Assembly (NCBI RefSeq): GCF_014284125.1
Contig: NZ_JACOFX010000001.1
Coordinates: 248,001 to 312,000 of the forward strand
Length of the DNA stretch: 64,000 nucleotides
Direction of reading: 5' to 3'
DNA from: Undibacterium umbellatum
GTDB lineage: Bacteria > Pseudomonadota > Gammaproteobacteria > Burkholderiales > Burkholderiaceae_D
Shown here one piece after another: positions 35,912 through 44,685 of this stretch. The notes under the pieces are model-generated. The model had not been told where the DNA came from and searched no databases. It worked only from the letters and a program-made list of their open reading frames with translations. Every line of letters begins with the position of its first letter. Position 1 is the first letter of the stretch. The translations under genes and the position numbers were made by a program.

Positions 35912-37678
35912 TTAATCCTTCGTCAAAAGACCGTTATCAATTGCGAATTTCTTTTGCGCTTCGGTCAGCATGAGGTTGCTTTCAATTCGGCTGCGTACTT
36001 TTCGCAACTCGTCAGTTTTTTCAATTTTGTCGTAATTATCACCAACCGTTTTAATGCCACTACCGACTGTTGCGGCGATGGATTTCAAGTTGCTCCACAA
36101 TTGTTGACTGTCAGCTTCTCCCTTGTATTCGGATGCACGGGGAACACGGACTGGTTTTACAGGGGGTTTATTGGGGGCCACTGCGCTGGCCGCTTGGCTA
36201 GGCGGTTTCTCAGCATTACCTGTATCGGCCCCATAAAGTCCCAAAGGGTCTGCACTTTTCTTAGTTGTTGTGCCGCCCAACAGATTGCGCAATGATTCAG
36301 ACAAAACTACCTGGCGCGTTTGCAGCGCTTTTGCTCCGGTGCTATCTGGCAACCACTCACCCTTAGCCATCGCAGTATTCATCGCAGCCTGCAGTTGATC
36401 ACTTTCTTTCAGATTACTATTTACTAAAAGGCGAGTTTTCTGATCCAGATTGTCAATCCCGAGCAATTCCTTACGCTTTTCAGTTGGCATTGTGTAGTCT
36501 TTGAGCGCGGCTTCGATATTCTTGATCTTCCCTGCTGGAAGTCCATCCTGATAGTGCCGCTCATCCTGTGCCAATCGGGCATACTGGGCACCCAAAGAAG
36601 CTTGTTGCATCTTTTCTGAATGTTTCAGTTGTTTATCTGTTTGATCAGCATCAAATTTGCGCTTCAATGCATCAGCTTCAGCCTGAATGTTGATCTTGGC
36701 GAAGTCTTCAGCCTTTATCAGCGTTTTTTCCAGCTCATCCGTGCTTATTTTCATTGGCACCACAGTACCATCTTGTTTTGCGATGTTGAAAACGGCAATA
36801 TTATTGGATCTAGTTGAACCGTCAGGCAGTCTGATTTGAGATGGTGTTATCTGAGCATCACCGACGATTTTGTACTTACCTGACTTGTTGAACGACTCAA
36901 CCATTCCAGCGGAATCCCCGAGTTTGAGCGCTTTAAATGCGTCGCTCACACCCTCACTCCTAATTTGTTGGCTCCAGTTATGGTTGGCGACCTTCATCTG
37001 GAAGTCTTGCAATGCGGCCTGCTTGGCGTTCGCCTCAATACGCATTGCACCTTCATGATCGCCATTGGCGCGCATGGCCTGAGCAATGCGGGCATTCCGT
37101 GCATCTGGTGAGTTAAAAGATTCAGCAGCATTCTTGGACGTTCCGCTATCGGCATACTCTTTGCCTTGAAACATAGGCCTGCCCAAAGGTGTCATGGTCA
37201 CGCCTTGCTGCGTGGCTATTGGCTGGGCTTGGCTACCTGTTGGGGTGGCTGATTCGCGCGGAACGACTCCTTCTGACACGGCCATGGGAACGACATTCGA
37301 GCCGGTGGCTGTAGAAGGATCTGCGGCAGGTTGTGAAATACCTTGAATTGCGGCAAATCCACCCGGAGCCTGGCGCAACATGCGGTTACCTTCTCGTGTA
37401 TCAGAGGCCGCCAGGTCTTTATCTTGATAGGTCGCAGGTTTAGCAGCCAAGCCGGAAACAACCTGTGCATCCTCAACCACTTCGCCGCCATCTTTGGCAG
37501 CTTCCGCGATATCCTTGCGTTTTTTCTCGTTCAGATCCCATTCAGACTTTGCTCTGTCCGCCTCGTCAAAACGGATCTGATCAAACTTTTCCTGCCGGGC
37601 TTTATCTTCCTGACGCCTACCTTCACTCAAATACCCTGAACCCAGCCCAGCCAAAAAAGCCAATGCACCTTTGCTCAT
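35912..37678 (-). CDS. Putative internal virion (ejection) protein
   Basis: 588 residues from the ATG at 37678, with AAGGA 7 nt upstream; a TTG two codons earlier is less likely. The N terminus (SKGALAFLAGLGSGYL) is hydrophobic and followed by a very charged helical region with many Lys, Glu, Gln and Asp. Internal proteins with this layout are common next to giant virion proteins and are thought to form the ejection apparatus in the host envelope. It lies 3 bp before the giant gene. No enzymatic motif seen; the assignment is by position and composition. Confidence 0.65.
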   Translation of the reverse strand: MSKGALAFLAGLGSGYLSEGRRQEDKARQEKFDQIRFDEADRAKSEWDLNEKKRKDIAEAAKDGGEVVEDAQVVSGLAAKPATYQDKDLAASDTREGNRMLRQAPGGFAAIQGISQPAADPSTATGSNVVPMAVSEGVVPRESATPTGSQAQPIATQQGVTMTPLGRPMFQGKEYADSGTSKNAAESFNSPDARNARIAQAMRANGDHEGAMRIEANAKQAALQDFQMKVANHNWSQQIRSEGVSDAFKALKLGDSAGMVESFNKSGKYKIVGDAQITPSQIRLPDGSTRSNNIAVFNIAKQDGTVVPMKISTDELEKTLIKAEDFAKINIQAEADALKRKFDADQTDKQLKHSEKMQQASLGAQYARLAQDERHYQDGLPAGKIKNIEAALKDYTMPTEKRKELLGIDNLDQKTRLLVNSNLKESDQLQAAMNTAMAKGEWLPDSTGAKALQTRQVVLSESLRNLLGGTTTKKSADPLGLYGADTGNAEKPPSQAASAVAPNKPPVKPVRVPRASEYKGEADSQQLWSNLKSIAATVGSGIKTVGDNYDKIEKTDELRKVRSRIESNLMLTEAQKKFAIDNGLLTKD

Positions 37679-37945
37679 TTGCAATCCTTGCGCAGCGTAC
37701 CAGCAAACGCGCTAGTTCAAACGCTACAAATAGGGTTTATGGTGCTGGTTTTTGCGAGTCATTTGAAGTAGGGTCAAATTTCTGATATCAGTACAAAGAA
37801 TTGAGCGTCCTTACAAAGCGAGTTGCAAAAATAATACGCAAGCGTGTTTATTTTTAGATAGTCGACAATCCACTGACTCACTTATGGCAGACTGACATTC
37901 TGAATTTTGTTTTCATCATGACAATCCACTTTTGACGACTGGGGC

Positions 37946-38446
37946 ATGCACCACATGGAAAAACAGCTATGGCGTGCGATGTTAGATTCAGACTTGAACA
38001 GTCGTTACTGGACGAAAGTGACTGAAAAATATGAAACGAGAGACTACTACGTCAAACTCTTTCTCGCCATTTTTGCATCTGGCACTGTGGCAGGTTGGTC
38101 GGTATGGGAGGCATACCCTGTCATATGGAAATTTCTTTCATCATGCACTGCAATCGTATCTATTGCATCTCCACTTTTGGCCTATGGTAAAAAGGTAGAA
38201 GTCTCAGCAAATCATGCTGGCCTATGGGCGGATTTGCGGATTCGTTATGCTGATTTGTGGGACACTCACTTAGCATCGCCTGGGAATAAGTCAATAAATT
38301 CAGAGTATGAAAAATTGAGGAAAATATTCTTGGAACTTGAAATGAAAGAGCCAAAACTAAAAATTCCCAAGGATCAAAAAATTGCAGTTGAGTGCCAAAA
38401 AGAAGTACTAGTCGCAAAGAACCTAGTCCAGAAGGAGTCCGTATGA
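37946..38446 (+). CDS. Two-TM membrane protein, SLATT-like layout (cargo)
   Basis: 166 residues from the ATG at 37946; an ATG three codons later is also possible. Two adjacent hydrophobic segments (residues about 33-53 and 57-79) follow a basic helical N terminus. A helical charged region comes after (HAGLWADLRIRYADLWDTH). Two TM helices followed by a soluble helix is the layout of SLATT-type proteins found in conflict systems; the match is by layout only. It is on the opposite strand to the late operon and overlaps the next gene by ATGA, so the two are co-translated. Visibly AT-richer than neighbours. Confidence 0.6.
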   Translation: MHHMEKQLWRAMLDSDLNSRYWTKVTEKYETRDYYVKLFLAIFASGTVAGWSVWEAYPVIWKFLSSCTAIVSIASPLLAYGKKVEVSANHAGLWADLRIRYADLWDTHLASPGNKSINSEYEKLRKIFLELEMKEPKLKIPKDQKIAVECQKEVLVAKNLVQKESV

Positions 38447-38799
38447 GCAACAGTTCTCAAAAACTACTTGAATATCTCGATCAACTATCAAAGAGACAGA
38501 ACGATGCGGACACAAGACTAATTGAGATCATAAGGCATCTGGCAATCGAAATAGATCTCAACCAGGAAAATGAAAAAATCCGACTTTCGGTTGCCAAAAA
38601 TTTGGACTTACCGACTGACTCGGGCGAAGTCGAACAAATTCTTGACTTGCTGCTCAATCCTGAAAAGCTTGAACATTTAAATCCACAGACAGCCGATGCC
38701 GAAGCACACGTTTTTGGCATAAGCTCTGATCAATTTACAATACAGGCTCCAGAAAGTTGGCCAGATCCATCGCCTCCAAAGAAAACTTCGGAATCTTAA
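38443..38799 (+). CDS. Small acidic coiled-coil protein, second gene of the cassette
   Basis: 118 residues from the ATG at 38443, with a perfect AAGGAG 5 nt upstream, overlapping the previous stop by 4 nt. The N-terminal half is Gln/Asn/Asp/Glu-rich and helical (KLLEYLDQLSKRQNDAD); the C terminus is Pro/Ser-rich. No family recognised. It could be a soluble partner or inhibitor of the membrane protein. Its TAA stop shares the four bases TTAA with the stop of the convergent S74-domain gene. Confidence 0.6.
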   Translation: MSNSSQKLLEYLDQLSKRQNDADTRLIEIIRHLAIEIDLNQENEKIRLSVAKNLDLPTDSGEVEQILDLLLNPEKLEHLNPQTADAEAHVFGISSDQFTIQAPESWPDPSPPKKTSES

Positions 38800-39905
38800 T
38801 TTCTTTTTCTTATACCTTGCGACGTCGCTAAAGACTCAACCTTTTTGCTCAATGCTTGGATAGCAGCCATTGCCGTGCCGTTCAGACTGACCAAATCAAT
38901 CTGAGTACCGCCAGGAGCCGCTTTTTCGCCCATATTCTTTTGGACATCCTGCGCCATAGGCCCAATATGACGAATGCCATGGTCTGCTGCAAAACTGCTG
39001 CCCTTGTACTGCCACTCAGATACTGGCGTTTTCTCTACCGCTTCCAAAGCTTTTTCTGGATTAACTCGTTCAACATCTTCTTTCTGGTTTTTGTCAGAAA
39101 CGCCGAATAGCTTGCCCGCAGCAAATGCCTGCCCTGCAAAATTACCAACTGCCCCCATGACTCCCGAATTATCGCCAGCCTTTTGCTGTATGCCAGCAAT
39201 ATTGCTATAGGTATTGGCAGCGCCGGCAAGACCTTGCTGCGCACCAGCATAGCCAGAGTTCATCATTTGCGCGCCCTGGTTGGCAACTGACAACCCGACC
39301 TGGCCATTCGCTACTGCAGAGTTACCCTGGTTCAGCGCCACACCAGCTGAGGTAGCCTGGTTGCTGGCAAGATTGCGGCCCAAATTGGCAGCATCCATCT
39401 TGCGAGCATAACCGAGTGTTTGAACCTTATCCCGAGCTCCAGTGATGCCTTGGACGGTCGCCAGAGCTTTTTGCGCATCCAGTTGTTGCTGGCCTGCGGC
39501 AAATGCGCCTGATGCTGGATTGACTCCCATGCGCTGCATATTGCGCGAAGTCGAATCCCGCGTAGCGCCAAAAGCCTGATTGACGTCCGATACCGCCTTA
39601 GCAGCTTCAGCGTCACGCCTCTCCTTGGTGTCGTAGTTTTCTGCTTCTTTGACAATGCCGGTTTCTAACGGGCGGAATACCTTGGACTGATAATCCGAGT
39701 AGTCCTTGGTCAACTTGGACTGCAGATCCATGGCCTCAAGCTGCTTGTCTGAGACATAATTCGCCCGATCAGTAGCCGCTTTACGGTCTGGAGCAGTCTC
39801 GGCATAGATCTGCTTCATCCAGTCAAGCTGCTCTTTACTCAGATTCGCCTGCTGCAATGCGGCCGCATTGGCCCCGCTCATGTCTGGTGCGTCAGATGAA
39901 CACAT
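38796..39905 (-). CDS. Internal virion protein with C-terminal S74 intramolecular chaperone
   Basis: 369 residues. The first ~260 are helical and Gln/Ala/Gly-rich without Cys, like ejection proteins. The last 100 residues match the S74 (endosialidase-type) chaperone: SDKNQKEDVERV beginning at Ser270, then EWQYKG, HIGPMAQDVQKN and a closing helix AAIQALSKKVESL. In this family the chaperone trimerises the upstream part and cuts itself off just before that Ser. S74 is usual on tail spikes, and unusual on a protein of this kind. It begins 3 bp after the GNAT gene. The boundary and Ser are seen; cleavage is inferred from the family. Confidence 0.72.
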   Translation of the reverse strand: MCSSDAPDMSGANAAALQQANLSKEQLDWMKQIYAETAPDRKAATDRANYVSDKQLEAMDLQSKLTKDYSDYQSKVFRPLETGIVKEAENYDTKERRDAEAAKAVSDVNQAFGATRDSTSRNMQRMGVNPASGAFAAGQQQLDAQKALATVQGITGARDKVQTLGYARKMDAANLGRNLASNQATSAGVALNQGNSAVANGQVGLSVANQGAQMMNSGYAGAQQGLAGAANTYSNIAGIQQKAGDNSGVMGAVGNFAGQAFAAGKLFGVSDKNQKEDVERVNPEKALEAVEKTPVSEWQYKGSSFAADHGIRHIGPMAQDVQKNMGEKAAPGGTQIDLVSLNGTAMAAIQALSKKVESLATSQGIRKRN

Positions 39906-39907
39906 AA

Positions 39908-40504
39908 TTAAAATACCTTTGCAAATTTAATGGCAACTGGCTTATAGCCAAGATACCGCGCCATCGAATCGGCGCTGTTGATGGTCTTTGAGTCGAAATA
40001 AATTTCACGCACACCTATGGCGATGCACCAGCGTTCAACGTACTGCCACAAGCGGACGGCCAGGAAACCGCCCCGATGCTCTGGAACCAGGTAAAAGGTG
40101 TCCTCGGTGCAGACAAGTGTCTGAGTGTGAATGCTTTGTGAGAGATATACCCGCATGTTGCCGACAAGTTCCCCTGTCGCTTCAACCCTGGCAGTAAATT
40201 GCAGTAAGCCGCCCTGATGTTCACGGTCAAGAACGGCGTCATAGTCTGGGTTCAGCGGAATGCTTGCGCGGTGCAGCTCGGTTTCGAGGTAGTGACGTTC
40301 ATGCAGCAAATGCAGCTCTGGCAAGCTGTCGCGTACCAGCTCAGCTTGAATGAGGTATTCGCCGTAATTTTGGGGCGGGAACTGCTTTGTGTCTGGAGTT
40401 TTATCTTGGCTATCGCAAAGTTCGCGTGCGATTGCGACCGCGACCTCTGGGGTAAGTGGCTTACCTATGTGTTGCGCAAGTGCGATGGCTATCTGTTTTC
40501 TCAT
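39908..40504 (-). CDS. GNAT-family acetyltransferase
   Basis: 198 residues. The N-terminal 50 residues are helical; the GNAT core follows, with the acceptor-side strand and the acetyl-CoA region at TFYLVPEHRGGFLAVRLWQYV (two adjacent motifs around PEHRGG). Similar acyltransferases occur beside internal-protein genes in podoviruses, with unknown targets. AAGGTC lies just before the ATG. It starts the block of internal-protein genes, directly after the SIR2 cargo gene in map order. Acetylation of a host or virion protein is likely but unproven. Confidence 0.75.
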   Translation of the reverse strand: MRKQIAIALAQHIGKPLTPEVAVAIARELCDSQDKTPDTKQFPPQNYGEYLIQAELVRDSLPELHLLHERHYLETELHRASIPLNPDYDAVLDREHQGGLLQFTARVEATGELVGNMRVYLSQSIHTQTLVCTEDTFYLVPEHRGGFLAVRLWQYVERWCIAIGVREIYFDSKTINSADSMARYLGYKPVAIKFAKVF

Positions 40505-40591
40505 GACCTTGAGATTAACTCCACGTCACACGCTGAGCAATCAGGGTCAAGTTTCCCAAGCAACTGGGGATCGAAATCAATTGTTTTCAGT

Positions 40592-40620
40592 TTGTTAAAA
40601 TGAATTGCATTTTATGTAAA
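40592..40620 (+). promoter_or_regulatory. Candidate promoter of the SIR2-domain gene
   Basis: TTGTTA at 40592-40597, a 17-nt spacer and TGTAAA at 40615-40620, in the AT-rich gap 49 bp ahead of the start codon. Each hexamer matches 4 of 6 consensus bases. The direction away from the late operon means the gene needs its own promoter. Confidence 0.35.
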
Positions 40621-40669
40621 ATCCCTCTACCGTAATGATTGCGATTTTTACCAAGGATGCAATTTAATC

Positions 40670-42463
40670 ATGACGATCAATATAGACACTACTAGCTCTC
40701 TTGCATTTTCGATGTCTGCCAACAAGGGGGTCTACGCATTGCTGCTTGGCTCTGGGGTTTCGCGAGCTTCTTCTATACCAACAGGCTGGGAAATAACGCT
40801 GGATTTAGTTCGAAAAGTGGCGCAACTTGAAAATGCAAACTGTGAACCTGATCCCGTAGCTTGGTACGTTTCGGTTTATGACAAACAGCCAGACTATTCG
40901 GAACTACTTGACACGCTTTGTAGGACGCAGGCCGAAAGGCAGCAACTAATTCGTTCGTATATTGAACCAAACGAAAGCGAAAGAGAAGACGGACTTAAAC
41001 AACCAACAAAAGCACATCGAGCAATTGCTGAACTCGTCAAAAATGGTTACGTGCGGGTAATCCTCACCACCAACTTTGATAGGCTAATGGAACTTGCTCT
41101 AAATGAAGTTGGTATTACTCCCACAGTACTAAGCACAAGTGATCACATCGCTGGTGCTCTTCCTCTTGTACATGCTTCGTGCACCATCGTAAAAATACAT
41201 GGTGACTATATGGACACTAGAATTCGCAATACAACAGCTGAACTTGCAGAATATCCCAAAGAAATCAACAGCTTACTGGACCGTGTATTTGACGAGTATG
41301 GATTGATCATCTGCGGCTGGTCAGCTGACTGGGATGAGGCTCTAAGGAAAGCCTTATTGCGTGCACCATATCGTAGATTTTCGACCTATTGGTCAAGTCG
41401 CGGAATTATAGGAACAGTGGCAAAAGATTTAATTACACATAAGGGCGCACATGAAATTTCGATCAATGGCGCCGACGATTTTTTCGAGAAACTATCCGTT
41501 CTTGTAAATTCCCTCGATATATATAATCTCCCGCACCCATTGTCGACTGCCGCTGCAATTATTAGTTTAAAAAAGTATCTAGCCGAGGACAGATATATTA
41601 TTCATCTGGATGATCTAGTATCATCTGAAACAAATCGCCTTCTTGAAATCTTAGAGGGGCCGGATTTTGGCCCACGGCTAAATAATGTCGATAACACTAT
41701 TCTGACGGATCGAGTTCGTGCCTATGAAGGTGCGTGCACGACGATGGTTGAGATGGCCATTGTAGCTGGTTATTGGTCGAATTCTTTACAATTGCGCCCT
41801 TGGATTCGCGCAATATTAAAACTCTCCCAAAAAAAGTATGCGCAAGGTTCACCTTTTCCAGTTAAATTTCAAATTTACCCAGCAATTCTTATAACCTATG
41901 CGCTAGGAATTGGGGCAATAGCCTCAGGGAATCTAGCAATAATTGGCGAACTATTCGCTGCTGAAGTTTTAATTGATAAAAAAGATCCTCAACCTATATC
42001 AGTCAATTTAAATCTGCGCAGGACTCTAGATCCAATGAATGAAAAGGCAGAATTTTTAGAAGGAAAAGAGTTTGAGCATTTTCCCATGAGTTGCTGGATC
42101 GAAGACTACTTCGCGCTAAGAACAAAAATACTTTTTCAAAATCATACTGACTTCCTATATGGATTCGATAAATTAGAGTTTCTTTGGGCACTTTCATATG
42201 CATATTCTGCATCCACTACTGGTAAACAATTTTGGGCTCCAGTTAGCACATTTTTCTTGCGTTCAGGCAGTCTACTCGCTCTTTTTGAAGAAAGTAGAAC
42301 ATCCTTAGACAAAGAAGGAGAAAGCTCAAGCTACGTTCAGTCTAAGATATTTGGCGAAACGGTCAAAGACTGCACAAATTTGTTGCAGAAATTAGATGAC
42401 TATTCAGTCGAATTGAGTGGTCATCCAAGATTCCTTATTGCGGATACTTATCAAAGACGTTAA
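40670..42463 (+). CDS. SIR2-domain protein, candidate anti-phage NADase
   Basis: 597 residues. The SIR2-like domain (about 15-260) has the NAD-binding loop LGSGVSRASSIPTGWE starting near residue 25, TTNFDRLME near 134 with the catalytic-type Asn and Asp, and KIHGDYMD near 176 with the catalytic-type His. It continues with LIICGWSADWDEALR. All key residues of the NADase are kept. The remaining ~330 residues are helical and unrecognised; they would be the sensing part. No STAND or Argonaute-type partner is visible. SIR2 proteins of this class deplete NAD+ upon phage infection and abort growth. It lies on the opposite strand within the late operon, is AT-richer than its neighbours, and its stop shares TTAA with the convergent tail gene. 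Confidence 0.85.
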   Translation: MTINIDTTSSLAFSMSANKGVYALLLGSGVSRASSIPTGWEITLDLVRKVAQLENANCEPDPVAWYVSVYDKQPDYSELLDTLCRTQAERQQLIRSYIEPNESEREDGLKQPTKAHRAIAELVKNGYVRVILTTNFDRLMELALNEVGITPTVLSTSDHIAGALPLVHASCTIVKIHGDYMDTRIRNTTAELAEYPKEINSLLDRVFDEYGLIICGWSADWDEALRKALLRAPYRRFSTYWSSRGIIGTVAKDLITHKGAHEISINGADDFFEKLSVLVNSLDIYNLPHPLSTAAAIISLKKYLAEDRYIIHLDDLVSSETNRLLEILEGPDFGPRLNNVDNTILTDRVRAYEGACTTMVEMAIVAGYWSNSLQLRPWIRAILKLSQKKYAQGSPFPVKFQIYPAILITYALGIGAIASGNLAIIGELFAAEVLIDKKDPQPISVNLNLRRTLDPMNEKAEFLEGKEFEHFPMSCWIEDYFALRTKILFQNHTDFLYGFDKLEFLWALSYAYSASTTGKQFWAPVSTFFLRSGSLLALFEESRTSLDKEGESSSYVQSKIFGETVKDCTNLLQKLDDYSVELSGHPRFLIADTYQRR

Positions 42464-44685
42464 CCACAAAGATAAATGCAGGCAATCATCTTGACTTGAT
42501 TCGGATCAGAGAACTTCACTGCCTCGCGGGCCTTGGCAATTGAAGTACTCCGCAATATATCGTCACTTTGCCGCATCCCCTTCCCCCGCATCGAGCTGGT
42601 GACAATCAAATCACCAGCCTCAATGTCACCGTTCTCACCACAGACATTAATCTGCCCTTCTCCAACAGAATTGACCGTCAAAAGATCGTAGTTCAGTAGG
42701 TACCCAGTAAAACTCTCTTTTGCCTGGGGTGCCGGCGGATTGCCATCTGCGTCAACAGTAAGGGCATCACGATCAATGAATGCGGCAGGCACGATGCTAA
42801 ACCGGTTCGCCCTGGTATTGAGCACACCAAGCGCTGTCTTTTGCATTGGGCGATCTGAGAGACGCACATCAAATATGGTATCGGAAACGCCGTTTCGCTC
42901 AACCAATTGATAATCAACGACGATATCGCCCACGACCATATCCAGGTCCACATCCTTGGGAATGACAGCATCATGCGCACCAGTGAAAGGCCCAAAGGTG
43001 CCACCTTCGTTATAGAAGCACCGGCCATCACTCAGGCCAATGACGGCGGACGATGTAACCCCACCATTTGACCCACCATAGGCTCGGAATGCGTGTCCGC
43101 CGTAGACGTTTCGCGCCCACAGAGCCGAGAAACTGGATCCCTGAGACGTGAATGTGCCGGCATACCCACTTTGGGAAAATGCAGTGAGTCCGTCACCACT
43201 GCTCTGACTGAATAGATAAAGCCCTGAGCCCGTACCCTGGTTAAATATCGATGCTGCAGGTCCAACCCCAGTGGCCCGACTGACATTCCAGCCTGACTGA
43301 TTAAACGGCGCGGGTGCACTGGCGTCTGGCCCTATAGACACGCGGGAGCTGGTGGAAGGGACAACCACAGTTCCAGCCGTCAGCTTGGCAGCGGACAAGG
43401 TGCCATCTACAAGTAGATTGCCATCAATCACGACACCAACAGGCTCCCATGAAACACCTGTCCAGTATTTAGTCGTGGCCGATGTGGACGTACTTAGAGT
43501 CACTGTGTCGCCAATGACCTTGTCGGGCTTGCCAGTGGCGTTCTGCACGACTGCAGAAGCAGTCCCGTCATTCCACAGGCCAGTGCCATACAGTGTCACG
43601 GTTCCTCTGGTGCCTGCCTCGAGATAAACCTGCCAGCCAGTGCCATTGTGAATGTAAGTTATGCCGTTGGTCGTGTTGCGATAGACGTTGTTCTTTGTTC
43701 CGTTTGGGGCAGATGCGAACGCGCCTATGAACGTGATGGCTGGAGTAGACGCATTGTAGGCCAACTGTTCAAACGTCAGCCCACCGCCCGTATTGATGCG
43801 AACGCTGCCGTTCATATAGATACCATTGGCATCAGCACCAAAGGGACTTACTTTCCCATTCGCGGCAAAGAAGGCCAATTGATCTGCGTTGATCAAGAAC
43901 TGAGATATGGCAGGCTGGCCCACAGGTGCATCAACCGCCAGCACAAAACCGGCGAACTTGCCATTGGCGTCTATCTTGACTGTGTAAGTGCCTGACAGCC
44001 CGTTGATGCGATCCGCAGTAGCAACCAGTTTTTGCTCTACTGTGACGCCAGTACCGCCAAAATTGTCTAACCTGGCTCTAACTTGCGTGATTTGTCCAGC
44101 CTGCGCATCGTCCTTTGTTGCAGAAGCAAATGCCAAAGTCCGTACGCCAGACTGCGCGCTATCGACACTTGCCGTAATCTCCTGCAGGCGCATTGCAAAC
44201 GAACGGCTCTGATTCTGGATTATCGTATCCATCTCCCGTATCGCTGCCCCAAACTCCTTCGCCACATCGGCCAGATCACGCGAGAGCGCTGCGCGTACTT
44301 CATCTGGGAACTCGGCCAGACTTTCCGGGCTATTGATGCGCTGAAAAAGTTCTTTGAATGCGCGTGAGTTTCGGATTTGGGTTTCGAGCGTCGTGCGCAT
44401 GCCCTGGCCACCATTGATGATGGTTGTGCCCTGCACCGCCCCGTCCGCCTGATTAAATATCCAGTTACCACCACGATCAAAGGCAATCAGGCCGACATTC
44501 CATAGGTCACGCCACGTCACCACTTTTTCGTACTTGGAACCCCGTCGCCCTTCCCTGGTCTCCAGTATTTCCTTGATTTTGTTGACGGCGTTGACCAAAG
44601 ATCCTTCTGATACTGTTGGTATGGATGGAAGGTTCGGGGCTTCGCCTGATGGAGCACTTTTTTCACTATCGATAGGTGTCGCCAT
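42460..44685 (-). CDS. Tail fibre/tip protein with DUF1983-like region
   Basis: 741 residues. The N-terminal part is helical (SLVNAVNKIKEILETREG), followed by a coiled region and DUF1983-like sequence near residues 160-320 (VEQKLVATADRINGLSGTYTV split over two blocks, ending in VNTGG-like strands), typical of lambda J-type tail tip C termini. The C terminus has repeated beta sequences and ends with SSMRGKGMRQSDD, a pattern shared by fibre tips. The start overlaps the previous stop at TAATG. It should take part in receptor contact. Confidence 0.7.
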   Translation of the reverse strand: MATPIDSEKSAPSGEAPNLPSIPTVSEGSLVNAVNKIKEILETREGRRGSKYEKVVTWRDLWNVGLIAFDRGGNWIFNQADGAVQGTTIINGGQGMRTTLETQIRNSRAFKELFQRINSPESLAEFPDEVRAALSRDLADVAKEFGAAIREMDTIIQNQSRSFAMRLQEITASVDSAQSGVRTLAFASATKDDAQAGQITQVRARLDNFGGTGVTVEQKLVATADRINGLSGTYTVKIDANGKFAGFVLAVDAPVGQPAISQFLINADQLAFFAANGKVSPFGADANGIYMNGSVRINTGGGLTFEQLAYNASTPAITFIGAFASAPNGTKNNVYRNTTNGITYIHNGTGWQVYLEAGTRGTVTLYGTGLWNDGTASAVVQNATGKPDKVIGDTVTLSTSTSATTKYWTGVSWEPVGVVIDGNLLVDGTLSAAKLTAGTVVVPSTSSRVSIGPDASAPAPFNQSGWNVSRATGVGPAASIFNQGTGSGLYLFSQSSGDGLTAFSQSGYAGTFTSQGSSFSALWARNVYGGHAFRAYGGSNGGVTSSAVIGLSDGRCFYNEGGTFGPFTGAHDAVIPKDVDLDMVVGDIVVDYQLVERNGVSDTIFDVRLSDRPMQKTALGVLNTRANRFSIVPAAFIDRDALTVDADGNPPAPQAKESFTGYLLNYDLLTVNSVGEGQINVCGENGDIEAGDLIVTSSMRGKGMRQSDDILRSTSIAKAREAVKFSDPNQVKMIACIYLCG

